A stretch of DNA of 64,000 nucleotides from Leguminivora glycinivorella (Eukaryota > Arthropoda > Insecta > Lepidoptera > Tortricidae): contig NC_062982.1 of the NCBI RefSeq assembly GCF_023078275.1, positions 22,516,695 to 22,580,694 of the forward strand. Reading direction: 5' to 3'. The position numbers and the translations under genes are program-made. A model generated the notes under the pieces. It searched no databases and was not told the origin of the DNA. It was given only the letters and a program-made list of their open reading frames with translations. This document shows, piece by piece, positions 9,480 to 20,482 of the stretch. Each line of letters opens with the position of its first letter. Positions within the stretch are counted from its first letter, which is position 1.

Positions 9480-10134
9480 AAAAAACCGGCCAAGAGCGTG
9501 TCGGGCCACGCTCAGTGTAGGGTTCCGTAGTTTTCCGTATTTTTCTCAAAAACTACTGAACCTATCAAGTTCAAAATGATTTTCCTAAAAAGTCTTTATA
9601 AAGTTCTACTTTTGTGATTTTTTTCATATTTTTTAAACATATGGTTCAAAAGTTAGAGGGGGGCGACACACTTTTTTTTCCTTTAGGAGCGATTATTTCC
9701 GAAAGTATTTATATTATCAAAAAAATACTTTGGTAAACCCTTATTCATTTTTAAACACCTATCCAACAATATATCACACGTTGGGGTTTGAATGAAAAAA
9801 AAAATCAGTCCCCACTTTACATGTAGGGGAGGTACCCTAACAAAACTATTTTACCACTTTATCGGGGTGATTGATATACATAATGGTACCAAATTTCATC
9901 TTTCTAGTGCTAACGGTTACTGAGATTATCCGAGGACTGACGGACGGACGGACGGACGGACGGACGGACGGACGGACGGACGGACGGACGGACCGACGGA
10001 CGGACGGACGGACGGACGGACGGACGGACGGACGGACGGACGGACGGACGGACTGACGGACGAACGGACGGACGGACGGACGGACGGACAGACAGACATG
10101 GCGAAACTATAGTTGAATACGGAACCCTAAAAAC
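9480..10134 (+). mobile_element. RepA copy, full length, expanded microsatellite
   Basis: From AAACCGGCCAAGAGCGTG to GAACCCTAAAAAC, collinear with the other copies. It differs by the long GGAC array at 9941-10090, which makes it about 80 bp longer than the copy at 59271-59846. GGGTTCCGTAG near the start is complementary to CGGAACCCTA at the end. It has no coding capacity; non-autonomous. Confidence 0.88.
9941..10090 (+). repeat. (GGAC)n microsatellite, about 37 units
   Basis: Tetranucleotide array with a few substitutions (GACCGACGG, GACTGACGG, CGAACGG) grading into GACA repeats. It belongs to the RepA element. Frames through it encode only TDGR or SVRP repeats and are not genes. Confidence 0.95.
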
Positions 10135-10325
10135 AGTAGTAAAGTGGAATTTAGTGGTCATTACAGTTTACTGGGACGAAGGCGATTAAATTGCCAAATT
10201 TGGCTATTCCCAGCCGGCCGTGAATCACTTAGACCGAAGGCCGATTCGAACGAAGTTAAGGGGATAGGGGCGATTATTCTCCATACAAAATAGTCTATCT
10301 ATCCCCCAGACAAACCTTTTTTTTA

Positions 10326-10500
10326 CTAGCCTAGTGTAGTATCCCACTGCTGGGCAAAGGCCTCCCCTCGCTTCTTCCACTAAACCATGTCACGTGCGTA
10401 ATCCTGCCAGCGTGGATAGAATGCGTCCAAGTCATCCCGCCATCTCTCTTTCAGCCTGCCTGAACCCCGGCCTGCGCACGGTATTCCGTGGGTCCCACTC
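10326..10500 (-). pseudogene. LINE reverse transcriptase C-terminal remnant
   Basis: The minus strand reads GRLKERWRDDLDAFYPRW, then QDYARDMV, an in-frame TAG, WKKRGEAFAQQWDTTLG and a stop at 10326-10328. This is the characteristic end of a lepidopteran LINE (RTE-like, by recall of the family). The internal stop and missing upstream part show it is dead. Confidence 0.8.
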
Positions 10501-10732
10501 GGTAACCATTTTGCATCCTGTTTATCAAAATTGGAGTTTGAAACACAGCGTTAAACGTTTAACACTGTCAGTTGGAAGCTTCACTTCAAAAATAAAAATA
10601 ACGATGGGAAATTTTAGACGCCGGTACCTTATAAGAGAGCAATTTAAAAACTTGTATGACCTTGGTTCGCTCCAATGTTTGGAACATAATTAAATTTCAT
10701 ATAATTGAAAGTTTCATCACCTAAACACAAAA

Positions 10733-10930
10733 TTAAAATTTTGAAAAAACCCCCGACATAGTGGAACGCTTTTCATGAAACATGGCTGAGAACACTCCCG
10801 ACTAACTCAGCTTTAAAACAAAAAAAACTAAATCTAATTCGGTTCATCCGTTCGAGAGCTACGATGCCACAGACAGACAGACACGTCAAACATATAACAC
10901 CCCTTCGTTTTTGCGTCGGGGGTTAAAAAC
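10733..10930 (-). repeat. RepB copy
   Basis: Inverted and nearly complete: AAAACCCCCGACATAGTGG to TTGCGTCGGGGGTTAAAAAC, with the CAGACAGACAGACACGTC run between. Confidence 0.85.
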
Positions 10931-12598
10931 AGAGGCAAAAGTCAAATTACATTGTCTTGATTATAATAATACCTTCGTCAAATTGTTTAAAATATTTCCA
11001 ATAATGTAATTCAAGAGGAGGAAAATTAAACCCATAATTACATGAAAAACTTTTTCGTAGCGGTTCCCTTTTCGTCTTAATGCCAATTTGATCTCATTTT
11101 CCTGTATGGGTAAATATAAATAATCATGTACACGTGTGCGAATGAAGGTCGCTCGTGCAAATTATGAATCGTTTTGACAAGTTTCTGGAACTTAGCAATA
11201 GTTTGTATTTGAAATAAAAGACTTTGTTAATTTTGGTTCATAACCTGCGGCTCCTTAGATGGAGAGCTGGTAGAATTTTGGGGTTCTTGAGGCAAGCTTT
11301 TTACACCGCACGAATTATGAAAAATAGTTACCTACTTTTGTGTTGCTAAGTCATAAACGAGTCGTGACGTCATATTGATACACGACTGCCCAAAAAAAGA
11401 GTATATTGTTTTCAGCGTTCATGTTTATATGTAGGTATGTATGTGAGTTTTTTTGCATAAAATACTTTAAAGATGCAGAATGAACAGATGGACTGATCGC
11501 TAAAAAACTGTAACTATCATTTCCTTTTAATAAAAATAATTCTACTTAAAACCAGATCAATATCATATTTTTAAACTTTGAATGTTCCTCCAAATAGGAT
11601 CAAAATTGGGATTAACGACATTGCAATTTAGTTAAGCGTTATAATCTGGTAATTTTCCTCAGAATGTTTGGAGAAAAGTTACGGTGTGATAAAAACTAAC
11701 GATAATGTGTAAACAGGTAATAGTCATTTGTTTTATAAGGGGGCAACGAGCAAAAATGGCGTCGAATAGGTTGGCTGAATCGAATCGCAAAAATCCGACT
11801 ATGAATAGTCAATTCTATTCGACGCGTCAGCGAAAATTACAATATTAGACCGCGAGCGCAGCGAGGGTTTCAAGGCACGAAGGTTTAACCAATTATCTTA
11901 TGGGAACGCATGCGTGAGTTCATAATATATGTATATTCGGTTGTTGGTTATCACATTCCATCCATTACATCGGTATTAGTGGCATTATCAGTTCACAGCC
12001 CAGTGGCATGTTAAGGCAAACAAGCGTGCATAATTATCGCGTCCCAAATTCGACCTAGCAGGCAAGCACGGTCGCGTGATAAACGATATATCGCCAGGCC
12101 ATCCTTTCCGCACTGTTTGTAAGTCCGATAGGGATTCACCGGTGTGATAAAAGTTTATCCAACAATGCCCACTAGTATGTAATGTTGCATGGGTGAAATG
12201 GTGATTATGATGATAAACAGAACATACGTGTGTTACCTGCAAGTGGTTTTTTTAAAGGAGCGTGATCTAACACAGCTGGTATTTAACTTATCAATGCTTT
12301 TAATTTAAAGAATAAATTAAAATATGCGAAAAGTTGTATGAAATTACTTTGCACATTTGTGGATAAAAAACATATTTCAACAGTGTGCTTTGTTGGCGAA
12401 AACGTTTCATAATAAGTCCAATTCAAAATATATTTTTGTTATGTAATGTAATATTCGGCCGACCAATAATCGGTTTTCTGCCAAAATTATTCGTAGAATT
12501 TAATCGCACGTGTAAATTCATAATAAACGTTGTATTTAATGTCAGCACGTGTGAAATAGCTTGCAAATGTGCTGATAAACAGGGTATTCAGGTAATAT
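10931..12598. other. mostly unassigned sequence with two repeat fragments
   Basis: About 11735-11890 resembles the RepE type (CGCGAGCGCAGCGAGGGTTT). About 12040-12130 (GGTCGCGTGATAAACGATA) resembles 48680-48760 and, inverted, 53600-53660. Nothing else is recognised, and open frames here are short and AT-driven. Confidence 0.4.
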
Positions 12599-13120
12599 TT
12601 TAAGACGATACGATACAGGTCAATTCTCCATACAAACGCTCTCGACTATTTCCTCCCTGGTTTTTGAAGATAGAGCAATGATTTTTTCAACACAGATTAT
12701 TATTATTTTTATCTGTGTCGGACCATTTTGATTTTTTTGCTATTTTCATTTTAAAAGACGATAAAGCCAATCAAAAATTTCTAAAAACGGCCTTTTTCAA
12801 TATGACTCTAAAAAAGGTGTGATATTCAAGATCGGTAACAATTAGCCAAAAAACCTAAACGGTTCGACACAGATTATTTCATTGCTATTCAGATTCTCAA
12901 ATTTCGTTCCGTTTAAATAAGTTTTGAAGGAGGAAACAGTCGAGAGCGGAACCTCGATTTTAAAGTTTTTTTCGCAATATAATTATTTTGACTGAGTTGT
13001 TCTTAATGTACATTTTTTTCGATAAATCTAGTTGATAACACTAGTATATTTAACTGAAATTACCAAATTGAACGGGGTTCTCCTTTCCATATTAGCATTT
13101 TCGCTGCCGTAGCGTCTTAA
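12599..13120. mobile_element. RepC copy 2, TTAA at both ends
   Basis: 522 bp bounded by TTAAGACGATACG and its near-inverse CCGTAGCGTCTTAA, giving short terminal inverted repeats and TTAA at each end. Contains CTCTCGACTATTTCCTCCC and GGAGGAAACAGTCGAGAGCG, a second inverted pair inside. TTAA termini would fit a piggyBac-like non-autonomous element, but that is inference. Confidence 0.75.
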
Positions 13121-13930
13121 GCCGATAATTAACAATTGTCAGGAATGTCAAGGGACTTTATCTGTACGGGAGTGATTTTTTGAGTTGAGCCAAACTTCAC
13201 CGAATTTTCTCTAGAGGAAACGCTTATAATATTATGTATAATATACAGTGTGTAAATCTAATACGAGCGAATCTCATATTAACGGGTTAATACAACATTG
13301 TCAATGTGACATCCTGCCATCTACGGCAGTTTTTTTTTTTAATTTGGCTATGTACTACATATATAGTATTACTCTATAATAGTATAGTCAAAATCGAAAC
13401 ATCCTGGCAGGGTCGCCATGAAATGTAGGTTGTTACCGAGGTAATTGACAAGTCAAAACTCAGGGAATTTCTGTATATTTATTTGAAGATACATCAGGTT
13501 TATATACTAGGGTATTATCTAATATTTAATATTAATGTGGGATTTATCATGGTATCTATTTCATGATAGTGTTCATATTTCAAAGGTTATGATTGTACTT
13601 GATGATCTTTAAAGGTTATCTATCTATATGTGGGTGTATGACGCTGCCATGCCTCACTACACTTAATACATTTTGGCAATAGCCCGAGCTAGCCGCAAAT
13701 TACGCATGAACATCGCAAATGCTTCTGATTACCACTCGATTGCAAAACAATGGTCGGGGCAAGAGCAACCTTTATTTAAGTGGGATAAGATAGGTTTTTA
13801 TACGACCGAACATAACCTGTATTTTGTAATTGCAAGCCGATTGTGTTCATGTGTGGAGATTGTACGGATGAGCAGTCTGTTTGGCGTTCGGGTTTCATTT
13901 TGTGAGCGACTTCTAAATTGGCAACTATTC
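13121..13930. other. no recognisable gene
   Basis: AT-rich sequence with a T tract near 13330. The 86-codon frame at 13673-13933 has no recognisable motif and no supporting signal. Confidence 0.3.
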
Positions 13931-13933
13931 TAA

Positions 13934-14046
13934 ATAAGACATCCACTGCTGAACATAGACCCCTTTGGACCTCCATATATACCGGTTGGAAGCGACCTAC
14001 ATCCAGCGTCTATGGTCGTCTGTTCATCTTGTGGATGGACGTCCAA
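13934..14046 (-). pseudogene. degenerate LINE tail
   Basis: GACATCCACTGCTGAACATA and ACATCCAGCGTCTATGGTCG match, by recall, the inverted 3' end of a common lepidopteran LINE whose protein ends in ...KGL(F/S)SQQWMS-like text. Frames are broken, so only the DNA pattern supports the call. Confidence 0.45.
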
Positions 14047-14425
14047 TCGAAATCCAAATTGGTAATAAGTTTTTCTAAATCGAATTAGACATCATAAACC
14101 TAAAACCACAGAAAAAGCGACCGAATGTATCGACTGAGCCGGGAATCGATAATCAAAAATTATAGTTATACTTTTATGTATGTTTTTCTTTTTTTTTCTC
14201 TGAAAATTACTGAAACTCAAGTTATATCTCAATTCTAGTTTTTTTTGTGTTTTTCTTTTTTTTTCGCCGAAAGTTACTGAAGCTCATTTACTTTTTTTTT
14301 TCTTTTGGCCTCAGAAATGTGCGGTTAAAATCTTTTGGGATACTCATTTTACACCGTGTTCATATCGTGTGTAAATTGAGTAGGGTAGTAATTTCTTAAG
14401 TTATGACAAACTCTACTTATCTATT

Positions 14426-14779
14426 CTCTCTCTCTCTCTCTTTAGCCTGATTCTACCCTTCGGGTGTAGGCCTCCTTCAACATGCGCCACTCGTCACGGT
14501 TTTGTGCGATCTGGAGCCACTTTTTCCCAGCTGTCCTTTTGATATCGTCCGCCCAGCGCATCTGCGGTCTTTTTTGACGGCGCTCTTCTCCCCATGGTCG
14601 CCATTCAAGTAGTCTTTTATTCCAGGAGTCGTTTTTACGTGCTATATGGCCAGCCCATTCCCACTTCAATGTTGCTACGCGTTTTATCACATCAGTGACT
14701 TTACTCTGTTGTCTCAGCCACCTGTTCGTTTTACGGTCTCTCAATGTGACTCCAACCAATTTTCTTTCTATCGCCTATA
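14426..14779 (-). pseudogene. 5'-truncated LINE insertion with 11-bp TSD, RT C-terminus open
   Basis: The direct repeat ACTTATCTATT lies at 14415-14425 and 14780-14790. Between them the minus strand holds an open frame (14759 to 14442, 105 codons) with VIKRVATLKWEWAGHIARK, LLEWRPWGEER, RPQMRWADDIKRTAGKKW and AQNRDEWRMLKEAY, in the order usual for the extreme C-terminus of an RTE-type LINE polyprotein. The 3' side ends in (GA)n. Endonuclease and catalytic reverse transcriptase domains are absent, so this is a dead-on-arrival copy. The intact frame suggests it is fairly young. Confidence 0.9.
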
Positions 14780-14852
14780 ACTTATCTATTATATAGGTTT
14801 AATAAATTTACCCTAACAAAAGCTTATTACCACCCATACATTATTATAACAG

Positions 14853-15090
14853 TTGAAAGCTTTCATTTATTTCACATACCCCTATCTAATACGGGTACAG
14901 CCGGGTAAAGTATATATAGATGCCGACAAAGTGCTAAAAATATGTATACACGACTTTATTGCTTACAAATTAAGGTTATGGATAGATATTTTTGCCACTC
15001 TGTCCGCATCTATATTTAATGCGGGCACAGCCTCGATAATAATAAATTATACTTCTCGCTCGTTCACCTCGCAAACTTCGCTGCAAAGGG
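14853..15090. other. unassigned sequence before twin palindromes
   Basis: A 130-codon frame crosses this stretch and the palindromes but shows no domain and has a composition typical of chance. No repeat partner seen. Confidence 0.3.
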
Positions 15091-15160
15091 TAGGTGCTGA
15101 TAATATCAGCACCTATCATTACATCCAACTTCGGATATTATCCGAAGTTGGATGTAATGA
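15091..15160. repeat. two perfect palindromes back to back
   Basis: 15091-15115 (arm TAGGTGCTGATA) and 15116-15160 (arm TCATTACATCCAACTTCGGA) are each perfect inverted repeats around a single central base, with no gap between them. They are likely the ends or core of MITE-like elements. Confidence 0.85.
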
Positions 15161-15419
15161 TAAAAAGTTTTCATGTATGTTAAAGTTTTATTCTATGCAA
15201 TCCTGGTCTGAGATAATTTTTTTTGGGCAGACCCTTTTCTTTTAAATATTTTAAAAGCCTCTGCTTCTATTATACCGGATGTTTGGTAACCAGATGCAAA
15301 ACCGAAACTGATAAGTAGAAAGGTGATAAGTAGACTAGGCATCTTGCTAGAAAGTTCATAAAGTATTAGGTTTTTTTATTTATTCATAAAATAGCGTAAT
15401 CTGACATAATTATTTAATA

Positions 15420-15583
15420 TTGTCTTCGGTTATCACGATAGTTACTCATGAAATAAAACTATGGAAACGGATTATAATCGCGTATAATGAATTTACAATT
15501 CATCCCGACCGACCGATACAGCGTTCGTGATCAGCGTTCGTGCATATTGTAATTTTTCCTCAGTCACCCTGAGGAAAAATTAC
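15420..15583. repeat. repeat fragment plus 15-bp perfect hairpin
   Basis: 15420-15475 repeats the GTCTTCGGTTATCACGATAG unit of 1568-1620. At 15549-15583 GTAATTTTTCCTCAG and its exact complement enclose a 5-base loop. Confidence 0.65.
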
Positions 15584-16241
15584 ATCCAAGAAATATTAAC
15601 GAACCATGACCATAAATAATATAGATTTCTAAGGCAGGTACACACACTATAAATAAAGCTAATTATACAATATTTACCATTACTATGTTAAAAAACAATT
15701 AATCTACATAAAATTGACAAAAAACAAACTGCAAATGTCCAACACCATACAACACAAATGCCTCACAGTCTTCGTCGTGGTTAAAGTAAAGCCATCTTCT
15801 CTATTAAAGTTTGGATATTTCTTGATCTCAATGGCCTCGCGCAATGTTCTGGGTATAATTATTTAACTTGACCATGCCAGTTAAGTCAATAAATACTTAT
15901 GTCAGATTACGCTCTTTAAAAAAGCCTAGGGTAGACTGAGGCGAATCGGATCAATTTTGGGTTAGTGTCAAATAAAAACGACATTTCAAAGCGATAGGTC
16001 GTTTAATAATGTTTTTTAGATACAACGGTTATCGATTTATTGAATCAAGTAGTCAAAACAAATATCAGACCTTTAATTAAATCTTAACCATTAAAATACA
16101 AAAGCACTAAAAATATCCGATTCGCCCCATTTTTCGAGGCGAAACGGATCAAAATAAATGCTTTATAAAATAATTGTTTTTATTCAATAACACATGCTAC
16201 AATAAAATTTGGAACAAACAATATCATATTATTAAGATTAA

Positions 16242-16352
16242 TTAATTATTTCTTCTATAGCAACATTTCAACAAAACTGCTTCTAACATATTTTCTACAC
16301 TCCATTCTTCCTGATGTGTATTTCTTTTGTACGTACAAACCATCTGAAACGG
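16242..16352 (-). pseudogene. N-terminal stub of a Psq/pogo-type transposase
   Basis: The minus strand starts MVCTYKRNTHQEEWSVENM and continues LEAVLLKC before entering unrelated codons and a stop. The (M)xRTYKRKTxxxxWs.e.m..A pattern is the conserved opening of Psq helix-turn-helix domains in pogo-like transposases and their domesticated relatives. Only about 28 codons remain, so it cannot bind or cut DNA as a transposase. An intron-acceptor-like TTGCCCGTTTCAG sits just before the ATG. Confidence 0.7.
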
Positions 16353-16380
16353 GCAAATAATAATAATAATTAGAAGAAAG

Positions 16381-16480
16381 GTACGCGGATAGCCGAGTTC
16401 CCCCCTCTGTGGCCCCGTAATAGGCGCGCATGACATTCTCGTTTATTTGTCGAGTCCATGTCATGCGGCGCACTACACCA
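16381..16480 (-). pseudogene. inverted N-terminal fragment of the same LINE polyprotein
   Basis: The minus strand reads RRMTWTRQINENVMRAYYGA then TEGGTRLSAY. This W-T-x-x-x-N-x-x-(I/V)MRAYY pattern is, from memory of the family, the N-terminal region of lepidopteran RLE-type LINE polyproteins. It abuts the opposite-strand C-terminal part within a GC-rich junction (16480-16560). Confidence 0.55.
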
Positions 16481-16562
16481 CCGGCAGCGGGAGCTGTGGG
16501 CGGGGCAGGATGTCCCGCAGGCCCCAAGCGTGCCGGCAGCGGTGGCCGCCCTCGTCGCGCAG

Positions 16563-17475
16563 GTGGTCGTATAACAACGAGTGCGGGATGCATCGTGATG
16601 TGGTGGCAGTGGACGGAAACCTCACGCCGCTCTCCTTGGCGAAAGAGAACTGGCGCAAACCTGTGGTACTAAATACTGCGGACCGCAAGGCGGTATGGGA
16701 GAGCAAGCAGCTACACGGGCGATTCTACAAGGCCCTCACGGGACCCGATGTAGATCTGCTCGCATCGGTGAACTGGTTACGATTCGGGGACCTCTTCGGA
16801 GAAACCGAGGGTTTTGCCTGTGCAATTGCGGACGAAGTTATGATGACGAACAACTACCGGAAATATATCCTGAAGGACGGTACGGTCGACATTTGTCGGG
16901 CATGCCGCCGTCCCGGAGAGTCACTCAGGCATATTATTTCCGGTTGTTCTCATCTTGCTAACAGCGAGTACTTGCACAGACATAATCTCGTAGCCAGGAT
17001 TATTCACCAGCAACTTGCTTTTCAATACGGCCTTGTGGACCGCGAAGTACCGTACTACAAGTACTTACCTGCGCCAGTTCTCGAAAATGGTCGTGCCACG
17101 CTCTATTGGGATCGATCTATTATCACTGACAGGACTATTGTAGCCAATAAGCCTGACATTGTGATAATAGATCGACTGCAACACCGGGCAGTGCTCGTTG
17201 ACATCACCATCCCCCATGATGAGAATCTCGTGAAAGCCGAGAAGGACAAGTCCAGTAAGTACCTAGACTTGGCTCACGAGATAACCGCCATGTGGGATGT
17301 TGAATCAACGATCATTGTTCCGATAGTCGTTTCAGCGAACGGTCTCATGGCGAAGAGTCTCGACCAACATCTTAAGAGACTCTCGCTAGGTGGCTGGATC
17401 AAGGGCCAGATGCAGAAGGCGGTGATCTTGGACACAGCGCGGATATTTCGACGGTTCCTCTCTCTGCAGCCCTAA
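16563..17475 (+). pseudogene. C-terminal part of RLE-type LINE polyprotein (zinc knuckle and endonuclease)
   Basis: An open frame (nominally 342 codons from 16447; the LINE-like part begins near codon 40) reads AVWESKQLHGRFYKALTGPD, then a CX2CX8HX4C knuckle (C150, C153, H162, C167 counted from 16447) and a restriction-like endonuclease core KPD (235-237) with Asp252 14 residues on. It ends KAVILDTARIFRRFLSLQP. These are the hallmarks of R2/R4-like LINEs, which cut target DNA with a C-terminal enzyme. The reverse transcriptase domain is missing, so the protein could not retrotranspose. The frame is intact with balanced codon use, suggesting recent arrival. The first 40 codons run through the inversion junction and are not native. 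Confidence 0.8.
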
Positions 17476-18109
17476 CCACCGGCAGCTTGGGCCCTGCCCC
17501 GCTGCTGGCGGCACCCTAGGTTAGGTTTTTTATAATGTGTTTATATGTGTTTTATATTGTTTTGTATGTGTTTTTGTATTTTACTTTTATATTCATATTA
17601 TAAACAGCCTAGCCTAAGAAAGAAAATAAATACTGAGAATAATATTAGAAGAAACATAATAAAACAAAGTAGTGATCCACTTCGCCCCCAAAGAGGTGAT
17701 CCGGATAGCCTCAAATCATATGTTTACCTACCGTAAATATTCTTTAAAGTACACTATCAATCACACCAATAACGAATACAAAACACATTGTTAACAACAT
17801 TTAATAATAAACATTACACTTTAGCCAACTTAAGTACTTGGATTTTATCACAAATATTGTAACCACGTTTTTTATATCACCGGTAAAATCACAGCACACC
17901 GAAACGAGTGGTTTGACGCGAAGCATCCCTGAGACTTAACTAATGGCGGCCGCTAGTGGCGGCCTCTGCCGCGGCCTGCGGAAAGGTCAAATCCAACGCG
18001 GGACGTTCATTAACTGCCGGTGGCAAGCCACTATCATTTGAATTTTCATGAAATGCTTAACCTGATCCGGTTTACTCAGTGATCCGATTCGCCTCGGTCT
18101 ACCCTACTT

Positions 18110-19090
18110 GGTGGTAACATACTGTATAGATAATGACTATTCGTCACCACAAGCAATAACTACACCCAAGCTACAGGAATAATTTCCACAGATTAAAAAA
18201 TATTAGGTAAATAGAAAAAGCAATGAAATAAAATAAATACTACCCACTTGATTCGACTGATTAGGTAAGTACTTAAATTTTATGAAAGGTTTTAATTAGA
18301 TTAAAGCGGACTTTAATGTTACATCGACACTATATTATTTAGTAGCAGTACCTACCACTGTGAACGTGAAACTATTAACCTAATTAAGCCAAATTATCAG
18401 AGAATCGATCAAAATTACCTCGAATATCATTAACGTAGGCACTCAACTCATTAGGTTAAGCTAGATTCGCACAGTATAGTAACCACAGGCCATATGCTAG
18501 TGTGTACGTATTACGTACGTAACTTTATAACAACACGTTAATAATTGAAATAGCAAAAGTTTAGTATTTACATGGGGTCTCATCCGGAACAGTGCAAAAT
18601 TATTTCCAAATAGAAGTCATAGATGGCGCTAAGTGTCACGATTGACGATTATTATTTTTTTATCAACTAGATTTAAAGGTATTTGAAGCGTCATAAATTA
18701 AGTACATTATAAATTAAATACAAACATCGATGACAACACAAATTTAATGCATTATTTTAGAAATTTTCAAAGAAATAATATCACGTAATATATTGCTACT
18801 GACTATGACGCAACAACGTGAACAACCTGCGCGCGACAGTATCGAGCTACCTAAATTTTATTGCATATTGTCACTAGATGGAGCTGCCACTATCTACAGT
18901 ATACTGCCAACGAAACGGTGCGATTGTGTGCGTTCCGTTCATTGAGTTATATGTACTACGTACTATAGGCGACGTTGCCAGACGGAAACTCTGCACAAGC
19001 TGACAGATGCGCGGAGTGCGCGAAGCGGTAATTTACGCGTAGAGTAGTAAGTCCACCATTAGATGTGACACATTATTATATTCCGCCTGT
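18110..19090. other. no recognisable gene
   Basis: AT-rich at first, more mixed from 18830 to 19075 (GCGCGCGACAGTATCGAGC). No open frame of interest and no partner repeat seen. Confidence 0.3.
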
Positions 19091-19230
19091 CAAAATTATT
19101 TATTTATTTATTTACAACTTAAAAAATACAAAGTAAGCGATCACTGCCGCCCATGGACACCCGAAACACCAGGGGTGTTGGAGGTGCGTTGCCGGCCTTT
19201 AAGATGGGTGTACGCTCTTTTCTTGAAGAT
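19091..19230 (+). repeat. interspersed repeat fragment (GCGATCACTGCCGCC)
   Basis: GCGATCACTGCCGCCCATGG and GTTGCCGGCCTTTAAGATGG resemble 61205-61285 (AAGCGATCACTGCCGCTGG, GGGTGTACGCT). A widespread lepidopteran repeat type by recall; termini not determined. Confidence 0.5.
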
Positions 19231-19239
19231 TTATCTTCT

Positions 19240-20020
19240 TCTTTAAAATACAAATATATACTTATATATATATAATAATATATATATATAGTGCGGTCAG
19301 TTTTTTGGACAAAGCGTATCCATTGTTCTCTTTTTTCATGACCAGGCCAAAGAAAACAGCAAAAAGTGAGCGTGCTAAAAATACAATTTTACTCAATAAC
19401 TATTAACAATCAATAAACAAATTAACTTTTTTTTATATTATAGTAACATAATTCATAAAGTAGTAAGTAGTTACCTAATAATTTTCCAAATTGAAATAAA
19501 TATATTTCGCAAATCTATTAGAGGTGAAACACATTAGTAGGAACAATGAAAATGGCACATCTGCGTGGTTAACTTTTTAGTCTATGATTGCGTCACCAAA
19601 ATCGCGGAAGCCTCGCTCCCGCTCGCGTGTTCGTAGAATATTCAGCTGTCGTGTCGGCCGATAATATTTGTTTGTGTGCGTTAATAATGTAGGTATACGT
19701 TTGTAGTAGTGTGCGTGACAAAAATGTCGTCTATTAAACAGCTGCCAATGATCGAAATTCAAATTAGTTGAACAATTTCCATTGAAAAAAAAGTTTGTAA
19801 TGCATCGGTCCGAATTGCGGATACTAGTTTTATCATCTTTTAGTAGATATAATTGAATGTAAAATTATTTATTTTGCCTGACACTCTTGAGTATTTTTTT
19901 ATGCCGTTATTTTAATTTTACAATATAATATTTGGAATATAGTGCTTTATAATTATTAAATATAAAACATTTTTTAAATACTTTTTGATACAAAATCATA
20001 CTTCATTGATTTGGAACAAC
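19240..20020. other. no recognisable gene
   Basis: AT-rich stretch with a short (TA)n at 19256-19290. Open frames are short and without motifs. Confidence 0.3.
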
Positions 20021-20026
20021 GCTTTT

Positions 20027-20237
20027 TATCGGACCTACATCCGACACTATCGGAAGCGTTTATCGGATGTAGGATGTCGATCTGACACCCGATATCGGAT
20101 CGGATAATGTGAAAACGGCCTAAGCATTCACCGTTAGTGCGTTTTCACATTATCCGATCCGATATCGGATGTAGGACCGATATCCCATACACTGAAGCCG
20201 CCATCTTTGATTTTTGCCTTTGAAATCCTTCCGACAT
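20027..20237. mobile_element. two adjacent partial copies of the TTATCCGATCCGATATCGG MITE
   Basis: The right terminus of one copy (ending GTGAAAACGGCCTAA at 20123) is followed 10 bases later by the left terminus of another (TTAGTGCGTTTTCACATTAT from 20134). The second loses its right end near 20237. The intact copy at 37353-37496 defines the family. Confidence 0.75.
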
Positions 20238-20436
20238 TTGCCACATGCACGACCGATGCGATGCATGCGAAATCAAACCTTATCGATATGGAAGTATGAG
20301 ACGCGACGATTGCCGACTGGCTAGGATTTCCGAACGCACACGAATGCGCGCTCGGTCGCCGATCTGCGGCGGAGTGGGCCAAGACCTCGACGCGACGCCG
20401 TCAGCAACTAAGTACTACCTAGGTACTTATAAATAG

Positions 20437-20482
20437 TCAAGAGCGTTTGTATGGAGAATTAACTCCTCCTGTATCGTCTTAA
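20437..20482. repeat. RepC end fragment
   Basis: AGAGCGTTTGTATGGAGAAT and CCTGTATCGTCTTAAG match the RepC terminus; only about 46 bases. Confidence 0.6.

Larger units (their letters stand above)
16380..17643 (+). mobile_element. RLE-class LINE insertion with inverted 5' segment
   Basis: The direct repeat ATTAGAAGAAA lies at 16369-16379 and 17644-17654. The 3' part (about 16560-17643) is on plus; the 5' part (16381-16480) is inverted on minus, and the RT core between the two is missing. This arrangement is the signature of twin priming with internal deletion. The 3' untranslated region has GGTTAGGTTTTTTATAATG and T-rich text. Confidence 0.75.
15927..18106 (-). mobile_element. pogo-like (Tc1/mariner) element with 27-bp TIRs, invaded by a LINE
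   Basis: The ends are inverted repeats 26/27 identical, reading TAGGGTAGAC(T/C)GAGGCG and onward, with TA at the outermost bases as for TA-targeting elements. Sub-terminal copies of the GATCCGA/TTCGCC words occur near 16110-16150 and 17676-17705. On the minus strand a Psq-type transposase start lies at 16352. Removing the LINE at 16380-17643 leaves about 0.9 kb, so this is a deletion derivative that keeps the 5' end, the start codon and the 3' end. Confidence 0.8.

Noticed and set aside
9941..10090. Regular short repeats considered as a CRISPR-like array
   Set aside because: A plain tetranucleotide array with no spacers, in insect DNA.
9871..10161. Long frames through the GGAC array on both strands
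   Set aside because: They encode only four-residue repeats produced by the microsatellite.
16255..16706. Frames opposite and beside the LINE fragment
   Set aside because: Apart from the short inverted N-terminal piece and the Psq stub they are shadows of GC-rich text at the inversion junction.
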